The notes beneath the pieces were generated by a model. That model did not search any database. It worked only from the letters and a program-made list of their open reading frames with translations, and was not told the DNA's origin. 64,000 nucleotides of DNA from Alphaproteobacteria bacterium (GTDB lineage: Bacteria > Pseudomonadota > Alphaproteobacteria > UBA8366 > GCA-2717185), in assembly GCA_040905865.1 (NCBI GenBank), contig JBBDQU010000046.1, positions 1-64,000 of the forward strand, given 5' to 3'. Shown piece after piece: positions 43,246 to 51,464 of the stretch (position 1 is its first letter; each line of letters begins with the position of its first letter). Both the position numbers and the translations under genes were made by a program.

Positions 43246-44022
43246 TTAAAAGCTGTCCTCACGCGGCAGGAATATGAAATTGAACACATAATCCTGCCGG
43301 CTTGCAGCCTTGCGGTGATTGCGGTCGCCGTCGAAGGCCTCTATCGGACGCAGCACGCCGCGGCGGAGAAACAGGCCGCGGTAGCCCATTGCCTCGACCC
43401 GGGCGATTGCCTCCTCGATCGGCTTCCCCGTATGCACTTCCTCCATCTCGATCAGCAGGCTCGGGCGGTCGCGGGCAATGGTTTCGCGCGCCCCGGCCAG
43501 CACCGCCTGTTCGAATCCTTCCACGTCGATCTTGATGAAACCGATATCGGTAATACCGAGATCGTCCAGCCGCCGCGCGTCGATGGCGACCCCTTCGTAG
43601 CCGTCGGCAACCTTCACCGCGCTCAGGCTGGCGCCCTGATTGGAAAACCCGCCCCGCCGGTGCCGCGGCACCCGCAGTGTCGCCTCGCCGCTTTCATCGG
43701 ACAGGGCGCTGCGCGATACATGAACATTGTTCCCCGCCAGTCGCTGCAGGAACCGGAACATTTTCGGGTTCGGTTCGAAGGCATGCACTTCGCGCGAATA
43801 GCGCCGCAGGAACCAGGTATAGACCCCCTTGTTCGCGCCGACATCGAGACTGACCCGGGCCGGATCGGCGAGGAAGGGCAGCAGCGCCACCTCGCCCTCG
43901 CCACGGCGACATTCCTTGTTCGTCCGGTAGCGCATATACAGGCCCGCCGGCACCAGGGCGAATTTCAGCCGTTCCTCCAGTGTCCAGGGCGGTTCCCATC
44001 CGGGCCTGTTTTCATTCGTCAT
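43246..44022 (-). CDS. FkbM-family SAM methyltransferase
   Basis: Methyltransferase of 258 aa. The SAM loop is VSLDVGANKGVYTWFLRRY, the acidic residue is in HAFEPNPKMFRFL, and IGFIKIDVEGFEQAVLAGA is the FkbM hallmark. Members O-methylate sugars or lipids, often in surface polysaccharide. It is the first gene to the left of the potI end, convergent with the CBS gene, and unrelated to its neighbours in role. Confidence 0.87.
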   Translation of the reverse strand: MTNENRPGWEPPWTLEERLKFALVPAGLYMRYRTNKECRRGEGEVALLPFLADPARVSLDVGANKGVYTWFLRRYSREVHAFEPNPKMFRFLQRLAGNNVHVSRSALSDESGEATLRVPRHRRGGFSNQGASLSAVKVADGYEGVAIDARRLDDLGITDIGFIKIDVEGFEQAVLAGARETIARDRPSLLIEMEEVHTGKPIEEAIARVEAMGYRGLFLRRGVLRPIEAFDGDRNHRKAASRQDYVFNFIFLPREDSF

Positions 44023-44118
44023 ATGTTGCCTTCACCGGAAGCCTGCCGCAGGGACCGCGACCGTAAACGCCCTCTTATCCGGGGACAAGCCCGCACCGAT
44101 GAAAATCGGCGCATCCCT

Positions 44119-44922
44119 TCAGTGAGCCGATTTCCGTGGGGAAAACAGCCGCCAGGCCGCGAACGCGCCGATGATGACCGTTCCCAGCAGGATCGTCGCC
44201 AGCGCGTTGATTTCCGGGCTGAGCCCCAGCCGGACACTGGAGAAGACAACCATCGGCAGGGTGCTGGAGCCGGGACCGGAGACGAAACTGGCGATCACCA
44301 GGTCGTCCAGCGACAGGGTGAAGGCGAGCAGCCAGCCGACGATCAGCGACGGCGCGATCAGCGGCAGGGTAATGGTCATAAAGACCTTCAGCGGCCGCGC
44401 GCCGAGATCGAGCGCCGCTTCCTCCAGGCTGGAATCCACCTGCGACAGGCGCGCCTTGACGACGACCGCAACATAGGCCGTGGCAAAGGTGACATGCGCG
44501 ATGGTTATCGTGAGCGGGCTGCGCCCTTCGGGCCAGCCGGTCAGCTGCTGCATCGTCACGAACAGCAGCAGCAGCGACAGCCCGGTGATGACTTCCGGCA
44601 TGACCAGCGGCGCCGTCGTCATCGCGGAAAACAGCAACCGCCCGCGAAACCGTCCGAAGCGGACCAGCGCGATGGCGCAGAGCGTACCCAGCACCACCGC
44701 GCCGGTGGCCGAAAAAGCGGCGATCTTGAGGCTGAGGAACGCCGCCCCCAGAAGTTTCTCGTTTTCCAGCAGCGCGCCGTACCAGCGGGTCGAGAACCCG
44801 CCCCACACGGTGACCAGCCGCGAATCGTTGAACGAATAGATCACCAGCGACAGGATCGGCCCGTACAGGAACACGTAGCCGAAGGCGAGCGCCGCGATCA
44901 GCCAGGGAGACAACCGCGTCAT
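44119..44922 (-). CDS. potI: Putrescine/spermidine ABC transporter permease PotI
   Basis: Inner-membrane permease of 267 aa with six spans. The EAA loop SSLEEAALDLGARPLKVFMT is near residue 170. ATG 44922 overlaps the potH stop by 4 nt. It completes the PotFGHI polyamine importer; FVSGPGSSTLPMVV is typical of PotI/PotC. Confidence 0.92.
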   Translation of the reverse strand: MTRLSPWLIAALAFGYVFLYGPILSLVIYSFNDSRLVTVWGGFSTRWYGALLENEKLLGAAFLSLKIAAFSATGAVVLGTLCAIALVRFGRFRGRLLFSAMTTAPLVMPEVITGLSLLLLFVTMQQLTGWPEGRSPLTITIAHVTFATAYVAVVVKARLSQVDSSLEEAALDLGARPLKVFMTITLPLIAPSLIVGWLLAFTLSLDDLVIASFVSGPGSSTLPMVVFSSVRLGLSPEINALATILLGTVIIGAFAAWRLFSPRKSAH

Positions 44923-45812
44923 GACCGCGCCTCTTCGCGTTTCAGCCGGATATGCTCCAGCCAGGCAAGCGGCGCGACGATCAGCGCCAGCACGACCACC
45001 GCCAGCGCCGCGGCGAGCGGCCAGTCGCGATTGTTGAAGAATTCCGTCCACAGCACCTTGCCGATCATCAGCGTCCCGGAATCGCCCAGCAGTTCCGGGA
45101 TCACGAACTCGCCGACGGCGGGAATGAAGACCAGCAGGAACCCGGCCAGCACGCCCGGCAGCGACAGCGGAAAGGTCACCGTCCAGAACGCCCGCCACGG
45201 CGTCGCGCCGAGGTCGGAGGCGGCCTCGAGCAGACTTCCATCCTGGCGTTCCAGCGACGCATACAGCGGCAGCACCATGAACGGCAGATAGGAATAGACG
45301 ATGCCGAGATGCACCGCGAAGGCGCTCTGCATCATCGGCAGCGGCGTATCGATGATCCCCAGACCCATCAGCGCGCCGTTGACCAGCCCCTCGTTGCGCA
45401 GGATGCCCATCCAGGCATAGACGCGGATCAGGAACGAGGTCCAGAACGGCAGGGCGACCGCCAGCAGCAGGAGCGGCCGGTGCCGCCGCGGACTGCGCGC
45501 GATAGCCAGCGCGATGGGATATCCGATCAGAAGGGCGATCGCCGCCGAGAGCGCCGCGATCCGCAATGAACTGAGCAGCGCGCTGATATATAGCGGGTCG
45601 TCGATGAGGAAGGCGTAATTGTCCAGCTTCGCCATGATCGCGCCATCGGCGATCAGCGGCTCATAGGGCGGAATGCCGAAGCGCTGGGTGCTCAGCGAGA
45701 TGAGCATGATGATGACGAAGGGCGCCAGGAAGAACAGCGCCAGCCAGACGAAGGGAATGGCCGTCACGAGGGTCCGGCCGGGGTGCCGGTTGCGGCGCCG
45801 CTCCGTTGTCAT
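44919..45812 (-). CDS. potH: Putrescine/spermidine ABC transporter permease PotH
   Basis: Inner-membrane permease of 297 aa with six spans and the EAA loop GSLLEAASDLGATPWRAFWT. The N-terminal basic stretch precedes the first helix (FVWLALFFLAPFVIIMLISL). Overlaps potG and potI by 4 nt each, so the three are translationally coupled. Confidence 0.92.
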   Translation of the reverse strand: MTTERRRNRHPGRTLVTAIPFVWLALFFLAPFVIIMLISLSTQRFGIPPYEPLIADGAIMAKLDNYAFLIDDPLYISALLSSLRIAALSAAIALLIGYPIALAIARSPRRHRPLLLLAVALPFWTSFLIRVYAWMGILRNEGLVNGALMGLGIIDTPLPMMQSAFAVHLGIVYSYLPFMVLPLYASLERQDGSLLEAASDLGATPWRAFWTVTFPLSLPGVLAGFLLVFIPAVGEFVIPELLGDSGTLMIGKVLWTEFFNNRDWPLAAALAVVVLALIVAPLAWLEHIRLKREEARS

Positions 45813-46921
45813 GCGGTCAGCACCAGCCCGTCGCCAGGATACCAGGACAGCGTGACCGCATCGTCCCAGGTCAGCGGCGCATGGTCGGACCGGTGCCGGT
45901 TGGCCATCGCGACCTGCACCTTCAGCCCCTCGGACACCTGCACATGGTAGATCGACAGGTCGCCAAGATAGGCGATATCGCTGACGACGCCGGTCAGCGT
46001 GTTACCCGGCGCCGCGGTATCGGCGTCCCGCCAGGCGGCGATCCGCTCCGGCCGGACCATGACCGTCACCGCATCGCCCTCGGTCAGCGGCAGTTCGGAC
46101 GGAACCGTCATGACGGCGTCGGCGGCGCTCAGCCGTACTGTCGCCACCCCTTCCTTCACCGACTCGATCTGCCCCGCCATCAGGTTCGCGGCGCCAATGA
46201 AATCGGCGACGAAGCGGGATTGCGGATCTTCGTAGACGTCGCGCGGCGCGCCGATCTGATGGATGCGCCCCTTGTCCATGATGGCGATCCGGTCGGACAT
46301 GGTCATCGCCTCTTCCTGGTCATGGGTAACCATGATGAAGGTAATGCCGATCCGTTCCTGCAGGTTGACCAGTTCGAACTGCGTGCGTTCGCGCAGCTTC
46401 CGGTCCAGCGCGCCCAGCGGTTCGTCCAGCAGCAGGATCTTCGGCCGCTTCGCCAGTCCCCGCGCCAGGGCGACGCGCTGGCGCTGGCCGCCGGACAACT
46501 GGTCCGGCTTGCGTTTGGCCAGCGCCGACAGCTCGACCAGATGCAGCACCTCCGCCACCCTGTCATCGCGCTCCGACCGCGCCATGCCTTCCTGTTTCAA
46601 CCCGTAGGCGACGTTCTGCGCCACCGTCATATGCGGAAACAGGGCGTAGGACTGGAACACCATGTTCACCGGCCGCTCATAGGGCGGCACGCCGGTCATG
46701 TCCTGGCCGTCGATCAGCACACGGCCCTCGTTCGGGACTTCGAATCCGGCGATCATCCGCAGCAACGTCGTCTTGCCGCAGCCGGATGGGCCGAGCAGCG
46801 CGAACAGTTCGCCGCCATACACCGCCAGATCGACGCCGTCGACGGCGGTATCGGCGCCGAAGCGGCGCGTCACGGCCTCCATGCTGAGGATGGCGCCGGC
46901 CGGCTCCGTCGTCCTGTTCAT
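45809..46921 (-). CDS. potG: Polyamine ABC transporter ATP-binding protein
   Basis: ATPase of 370 aa. Walker A is GPSGCGKTT, the signature LSGGQRQRVALARGL and Walker B ILLLDEPLGALD follow, with a C-terminal TOBE domain (about 280-370) ending in GDGLVLTA. It powers the PotHI pore. It lies after potF with a 4-nt overlap. Confidence 0.93.
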   Translation of the reverse strand: MNRTTEPAGAILSMEAVTRRFGADTAVDGVDLAVYGGELFALLGPSGCGKTTLLRMIAGFEVPNEGRVLIDGQDMTGVPPYERPVNMVFQSYALFPHMTVAQNVAYGLKQEGMARSERDDRVAEVLHLVELSALAKRKPDQLSGGQRQRVALARGLAKRPKILLLDEPLGALDRKLRERTQFELVNLQERIGITFIMVTHDQEEAMTMSDRIAIMDKGRIHQIGAPRDVYEDPQSRFVADFIGAANLMAGQIESVKEGVATVRLSAADAVMTVPSELPLTEGDAVTVMVRPERIAAWRDADTAAPGNTLTGVVSDIAYLGDLSIYHVQVSEGLKVQVAMANRHRSDHAPLTWDDAVTLSWYPGDGLVLTA

Positions 46922-48000
46922 TGCCCGGTTTTGATCCGCGTCCAGCTGCGGGTCCGCAAACGGTCATATGACGGCGATTTCAACGGCACCACGAACATCC
47001 GGTCGCGGGTTGCCTTGCTCGGATAGACCACGGGATCTTTCAACCGCTCCTCGCTGACAAAGGCTTCCGCACCGTCCACCGCATTGGCGTATCCCACCGC
47101 GTTGGTGATCGGGCCGACCACGTCCGGACGCATCATGAAATTGATGAAGGCATGGGCGTTTTCGGGATGCGGCGCGTCGGCGGGTATGGCCATCACGTCG
47201 ATAACCGCCTGCGCGCCTTCCTTCGGCAGGTAAACCTGCACATCGACCCCCTGCTTCGCTTCCGCCGCCCGGTCGCGGGACTGGATCAGGTCGCCGCCAT
47301 AGCCATGCGACACGCAGACATCGCCATTGGCGAGATCGTTGATGTAGCTGGAGGAATGGAAATACCGGATAAACGGCCGGACCCCCATGATCAGGGCCGT
47401 CGCCTTGTCCAGGTCTTCCTTCTTTTCGGTCGCCGGATCGATGCCGAGATAGGCATAGGCGGCCGCGAAAACCTCGTTCGAATCGTCCAGCAGAGTGATG
47501 CCGCAGGCCGACAGCTTCTTCGCCCATTCCGGATCGAAGATCAGCGCCCAGCTGTCGGTCGGCGCGCCGGGCGCCGCCGCCACTTTGGCGGCATTGAAGC
47601 CGACGCCGGTCCCGGCAATCATATACGGCACGACATAGGCATTGCCGGGATCGCTGCCGGTCAGCGCCTTCATCGTCGATGCCGAGAGCTTGTCCCTGTT
47701 GGGCAGCAGGGCGCCGTCGAGCTTGCGGTAGATGCCCGACTTGATCTGGCGCGCGACAAAGGGCGATACGGACGGGAAGACGACATCGTAGCCCGACGAG
47801 CCGGCCATCAGCTTGGCCTCGAGGATCTCGTTTGAATCGTACACGTCGTAATTCACCCTGATTCCGGTTTCGGCGGTGAAACGTGACAGGGTGTCCTCCG
47901 CGATGTAGTCGGACCAGTTGTAGATATTGAGCAGCTTTTCCTCGGCGGCCGAAACGGCGCCGGCGGCGATGAACACTAATGCGGTAACGAGCGTGCGCAT
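46918..48000 (-). CDS. potF: Periplasmic polyamine-binding protein PotF
   Basis: Solute-binding protein of 360 aa with a signal peptide (MRTLVTALVFIAAGAVSAAE). The mature part opens LLNIYNWSDYIAEDTLSRF, a signature of PotD/PotF. Further marks are GYDVVFPSVSPF and VSHGYGGDLIQSRD. First gene of the potFGHI operon. The amine-catabolic-like cluster at 15-20 kb could use imported polyamines, but the two are 27 kb apart. Confidence 0.93.
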   Translation of the reverse strand: MRTLVTALVFIAAGAVSAAEEKLLNIYNWSDYIAEDTLSRFTAETGIRVNYDVYDSNEILEAKLMAGSSGYDVVFPSVSPFVARQIKSGIYRKLDGALLPNRDKLSASTMKALTGSDPGNAYVVPYMIAGTGVGFNAAKVAAAPGAPTDSWALIFDPEWAKKLSACGITLLDDSNEVFAAAYAYLGIDPATEKKEDLDKATALIMGVRPFIRYFHSSSYINDLANGDVCVSHGYGGDLIQSRDRAAEAKQGVDVQVYLPKEGAQAVIDVMAIPADAPHPENAHAFINFMMRPDVVGPITNAVGYANAVDGAEAFVSEERLKDPVVYPSKATRDRMFVVPLKSPSYDRLRTRSWTRIKTGQ

Positions 48001-48165
48001 GGGCGTAATCCGCTGTTAGAGCCCCCGGGTTCCAGGCCGCACATCGCAGCCTGGCAGAGCCGGATCATGGCGGACAATTTGCGCTATTCCCTGTTCCTGT
48101 CAACAAGCAGATGACCCGGCGCGCGGATTCCCCCTTTCTTTTTCATCGCGATGCGGCACCGCGCC

Positions 48166-48783
48166 CTAAACCCCGCGGCGCAGATAGGGCGTATACAGGT
48201 TCATCATGCGGATGGTGCCGCAATCCGGGCCCATCCGGCCCATATCCACGGTCAGGCTGCCGAGGGGTGCGGCAAGTTCCAGCACGCCGAGGAATTCCCG
48301 ACCGGCGTTTTCGTCGTCGCGGAAGACGCGCAACTGGCGGACCTCCGGCCGGGATTCGAACTGCCGGCGCAGGCCGTCGATTATTTCGGTGGCCCCGTTC
48401 GGCCCGGCGCCGGCGAAGCGGATCAGCACCATGTATCCGGCCTCGTCCTTCGGCACCGAAATCGCGTCATCGGGATAGATCAGCGTGCCTTCCATCCGGT
48501 AATTGCCCAGCACCCGCGACAATACCCGGCGCGACCAGACCGACAGGTTCTCGCCGATGAAGGCGCTGTACGCCGCGCTATGCACCGCATCGACGCTGTC
48601 CAGGTCGTAGAACGCCAGGTAGCGCGGCCAGCCCTGCACGCAGATCCAGCGCTGCGCCATCAGGAAGCCGGGGGCGTCCCGCCGCTCGGGGAAATGCTCC
48701 AGGTCGTACCAGTCGTTGAACTCTTCCTCTTCGGTCGCCTGCGGCTCCATCGCCGCAATCATCAGCCCCTTCGCCTTGGCCAT
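48166..48783 (-). CDS. DUF4286-like / dimeric alpha-beta barrel protein
   Basis: Protein of 205 aa starting MAKAKGLMIAAMEPQA, with GGGAAGGG upstream. The pattern EFNDWYDLEHFPERRDAPGF then LMAQRW is the family core with the conserved His, matching the protein at 7472. A second ferredoxin-like half follows (YMVLIRFAGAG). It may be an EthD-like enzyme or a binding protein; function is not assigned. It is upstream of nothing obvious on its strand. Confidence 0.7.
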   Translation of the reverse strand: MAKAKGLMIAAMEPQATEEEEFNDWYDLEHFPERRDAPGFLMAQRWICVQGWPRYLAFYDLDSVDAVHSAAYSAFIGENLSVWSRRVLSRVLGNYRMEGTLIYPDDAISVPKDEAGYMVLIRFAGAGPNGATEIIDGLRRQFESRPEVRQLRVFRDDENAGREFLGVLELAAPLGSLTVDMGRMGPDCGTIRMMNLYTPYLRRGV

Positions 48784-48840
48784 AGCCCTTCCCCGCACGC
48801 ATTTGATCGACAACACGGCGCGAAGCTTAATCCCATTCCC

Positions 48841-48903
48841 TATAGCGCATCAGGTGATTGTTGGATCGCCATGGACAATTCCAACAAACCACGATCTGAT
48901 CTA
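48841..48903 (-). repeat. Palindromic repeat after a small gene
   Basis: Read on the minus strand it begins TAGATCAGATCGTGGTTTGT, runs through the imperfect core (GCGATCCAACAA against TTGTTGG) and ends ACCTGATGCGCTATA, so it is a shortened copy joining module A and the end of module B. TAG is the stop codon of the small gene at 48901-49089. Confidence 0.8.
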
Positions 48904-49089
48904 ATGGGCGAGGCCGACAACGTTACGGACGTTTTCTTCTGAAACATTGGCGTTCAGGTGGATCGACGCCAGCACAGCGGTCTGATGGATCAGCTGGTTT
49001 TCGTGCTCCTTCACGTCCTGCGCGTTCAGCGCCCAATCCGCCAGGATAGCCTTGTACGCTTCACGAATGGCGGCACAATGAATCATCAT
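48901..49089 (-). CDS. Small protein of unknown function
   Basis: A 62-aa frame starting MMIHCAAIREAYKAILADWA with GAGGTG six bases upstream, helical and His-rich, with no signal or membrane segment. An earlier ATG at 49158 would add a low-similarity tail. The gene lies beneath a CRP-type operator (49151-49166), and its stop codon is the first triplet of a palindromic repeat. Family not recognised. Confidence 0.5.
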   Translation of the reverse strand: MMIHCAAIREAYKAILADWALNAQDVKEHENQLIHQTAVLASIHLNANVSEENVRNVVGLAH

Positions 49090-49334
49090 ATCGATCACCT
49101 CAATCTGTGTACCAGTTGCGATGATATTCTGACAATTTTGAAAAACTGACAGTGACACGCGTCACATTTGTCTGTTTCTTCGATATTTTTTCCGAATTAT
49201 ACGATTTTTTTGATATAAGAAAAAATTACACGGAAATTATTGGAATATGAGTGAAATTACACCGTTATTCTAAATAATAGATAACGTGCCGACCGATTTT
49301 CTGGGTATTTCCGCATTTGCGGCGGAAGGCGCGG
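49090..49334. other. A/T-rich intergenic stretch
   Basis: Between the small gene and the cNMP-binding gene. From about 49125 to 49290 it is strongly A/T-rich compared with its surroundings, with several T and A runs. It carries the CRP-like palindrome at 49151-49166. No frame of interest and no clear terminator was seen. Confidence 0.6.
49151..49166. promoter_or_regulatory. CRP/FNR-superfamily type operator
   Basis: AGTGA-CACGCG-TCACA matches the CRP consensus TGTGA-N6-TCACA at nine of ten defined positions. The centre is about 69 bp upstream of the small-gene ATG at 49089, a usual activator position. The regulator itself is not in the window: the neighbouring cNMP-binding protein has no DNA-binding domain. 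Confidence 0.55.
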
Positions 49335-49724
49335 TTATTCCGGAGGCGTTTTCTTTTCCCGGGAAACCTGCATCGACCTGATATTGCTGCAGAATATTCG
49401 CAGCAGGGCGACAATGAACGTATCGGCCTCGCTCATTTTTTCCTGGAACAGCCTGTCCGGAATGACGATGCAGACGCTTGGCTTGATCGCGGTCGCCGAT
49501 GCCATGCGCGCCGCATTATCGATCAGCGCCATTTCGCCGAAAATTCCGCCGGCGGCCACGACCCCGAGGACCCTCTTCTCGCCGTTTTCCGACACCCAGA
49601 TTTCAATTTCGCCGCTTTGCACGACATAGGCCGCATTGCCCGGGTCGCCCTGGCGAAAGATCGGTGTGCCGGGCTCATAGGTCTTTCGGTCCAGGACCTG
49701 CAGGCCGCCTTTCTGACTGGACAT
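49335..49724 (-). CDS. Cyclic-nucleotide-binding-domain protein without DNA-binding domain
   Basis: Single cNMP-binding beta-barrel of 129 aa. It has GTPIFRQGDPGNAAYVVQSG and the phosphate-cassette region GIFGEMALIDNAARMASATA. The family consensus is GEMALL...RSATV, so the Arg that holds the cyclic phosphate is kept as AARMASA. The HTH of Crp/Fnr is absent, so it is likely a ligand-dependent regulator of another protein. It follows the SAM hydroxide adenosyltransferase gene by 24 bp. Confidence 0.87.
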   Translation of the reverse strand: MSSQKGGLQVLDRKTYEPGTPIFRQGDPGNAAYVVQSGEIEIWVSENGEKRVLGVVAAGGIFGEMALIDNAARMASATAIKPSVCIVIPDRLFQEKMSEADTFIVALLRIFCSNIRSMQVSREKKTPPE

Positions 49725-49748
49725 GCCGTCTCCACTCCCGGTTCACGC

Positions 49749-50501
49749 TCAGGACGCAGGCGCCTCAACACGGATCGCCGCCCCCGCATGCAGGTTCAGC
49801 ACATCGGCGGCCGACCCGCAGTTTACGGCAATTTCCACCATGCCGCTTGAATTTTCATACCAGAAAATCTCTCCGCGCGGCACGGCGGAAAAGACCCGCG
49901 CATGGCGAACGACCGTATCGCCCACGCGTATGACCGTCCCGCTATCGCAGGATGCGCCGCGCAGCCCGGTCACCGCATTGCCGAACCGGTCGAACCAGAG
50001 GATCGCGGGCAGATCGTCGGGCCAGTCCGCGCCGGGCCGCGAGGGATCGGTCCGCCAGCCATCGGTCCGTTCCGTCACGGCCGGTACCTCGCCCCGCGCC
50101 AGCCGGGCGGCCACCGGCGCGAACAGGTCACGCCCATGGAAAGACGGCGACAATCGCGGCGGCCGCCAGTCGATCCGCCACTGCCGGGCGGATTCCGCCT
50201 GGCGCTGCAGGATTTCGAACAGCCCCTCGCCGGGCCCGGTAAACCAGCGGCCATCCGCTTCGACGATCACCAGCGGCCGGGCGCCGCCGACGCCCGGATC
50301 CACCACGGCGACGCAGATCGCGCCCGGCGGCATGTCCGGCACCAGCGCGGCCAGCAGGTAGGCGGCGCTGCGCGGGTCATGGCGCGGCGCGTCATGCATC
50401 AGGTCGATGACGGTTTCACCCGGCGCCGCGGATGCCAGCACGGCCTTCATCTGCCCCACATACGGGCCTTCGAAGCCGAAATCGGTAAACAGCAGGATCA
50501 T
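49749..50501 (-). CDS. S-adenosyl-L-methionine hydroxide adenosyltransferase (DUF62)
   Basis: Protein of 250 aa of the fluorinase/chlorinase-related DUF62 family, which hydrolyses SAM to adenosine and methionine. It has FTDFGFEGPYVGQMKAVL at the start, VVDPGVGG, FHGRDLFAPVAARLA and WFDRFGNAVTG. The halogenase-specific loop is not evident, so the hydroxide-type activity is most likely. ATG 50501 is used. It starts just below the Bax-inhibitor terminator. Confidence 0.88.
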   Translation of the reverse strand: MILLFTDFGFEGPYVGQMKAVLASAAPGETVIDLMHDAPRHDPRSAAYLLAALVPDMPPGAICVAVVDPGVGGARPLVIVEADGRWFTGPGEGLFEILQRQAESARQWRIDWRPPRLSPSFHGRDLFAPVAARLARGEVPAVTERTDGWRTDPSRPGADWPDDLPAILWFDRFGNAVTGLRGASCDSGTVIRVGDTVVRHARVFSAVPRGEIFWYENSSGMVEIAVNCGSAADVLNLHAGAAIRVEAPAS

Positions 50502-50550
50502 GTCACGCCGATGATACGGCAAACCGCCGCTTCGGATACAGGACCGGCCC

Positions 50551-50588
50551 AAAACAAAACCGCCCGGACCATCTTGTGATCCGGGCGG
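50551..50588 (-). terminator. Rho-independent terminator of the Bax-inhibitor gene
   Basis: On the minus strand, CCGCCCGGA pairs with TCCGGGCGG around an 11-base loop, and TTTTGTTTT follows. It lies about 30 bp after the stop of the Bax inhibitor-1 gene at 50616. Confidence 0.88.
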
Positions 50589-50615
50589 TCCGCATCCCCG
50601 TGAAGGGCGCGAATG

Positions 50616-51365
50616 TTATTCGCGGTTGCCGAACAGGTGCAGCATCATGATGAAGAGGTTGATGAAGTCGAGATACAGGCGCAACGCCCCGTAAATCGCC
50701 TTTTTCTGCGCAACATCGCCGCTGTCGCTGACATCGTATTCCGACTTGATGTTCTGCGTGTCATAGGCGGTAAGCCCGACGAACACCAGAACGCCGACAA
50801 TCGAGATGATGAAGTGCATCATGCTGGACTGCAGGAAGATGTTCACGACCATGGCGATAATGATGCCGATCAGGCCCATGAACAGAAAACTGCCCAGACC
50901 GGTCAGGTCACGCTTGGTCGTGTAGCCATACAGGCTCATGGCCGCAAACACACTGGCGGTGATGAAGAACACCCGCGCGATGCTCGTGCCCGTATAGGTC
51001 AGGAAAATATGCGACAGGGACAGGCCCATCAGGCCGGCGAAGGCCCAGAACAGGAGTTGTACCGTCGGCGCGCTGAAGCGGCGCATGGCCGGCGCGATCA
51101 TGAAGACAAAGGCCAGCGGCGAAAAGGTCACGATCCATCCCAGGATCGAAGGCTGCAACCCGCCCGTCGCGGACTGTGTATACAGCGCATTCAGAATTGC
51201 CGGCGTGTGCGCTGCCGTAAAGGCAACGGCGCCCGTCATGGCGAGGCCGACCGACATGTAGTTGTACACACGGAGCATGTAACTCCGCAGGCCTTCGTCG
51301 ATGCCGGTACGGCCGGCAGCCCCCGTGCCCATGGAAATCGTACGTTGCCGTGGCGTCAAAGCCAT
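50616..51365 (-). CDS. Bax inhibitor-1/YccA family membrane protein
   Basis: Seven-span protein of 249 aa (BI-1/TMBIM fold). It opens with RTGIDEGLRSYMLRVYNYM, and the spans include VAFTAAHTPAILNAL and IIAMVVNIFLQSSMMHFII. The C-terminal charged patch AYDTQNIKSEYDV carries the pH-sensing Asp pair of the family. Homologues act as Ca2+/H+ leak channels or interact with FtsH. It stands alone with its own terminator. Confidence 0.93.
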   Translation of the reverse strand: MALTPRQRTISMGTGAAGRTGIDEGLRSYMLRVYNYMSVGLAMTGAVAFTAAHTPAILNALYTQSATGGLQPSILGWIVTFSPLAFVFMIAPAMRRFSAPTVQLLFWAFAGLMGLSLSHIFLTYTGTSIARVFFITASVFAAMSLYGYTTKRDLTGLGSFLFMGLIGIIIAMVVNIFLQSSMMHFIISIVGVLVFVGLTAYDTQNIKSEYDVSDSGDVAQKKAIYGALRLYLDFINLFIMMLHLFGNRE

Positions 51366-51464
51366 TTCTGCCCCCTTTGAGCAAGATTGAAATTCAAGTT
51401 GCGACTAATATCGCGACGTTCTGCCGGAATTTCAAGCTGATAGCCCGTCATATCGACGAATTTT

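Noticed and set aside
43315-45291. 658-residue plus-strand frame opposite the FkbM and pot permease genes
   Set aside because: Arg/Gln/Asp-rich and without motifs; the minus strand encodes clearly recognisable proteins.
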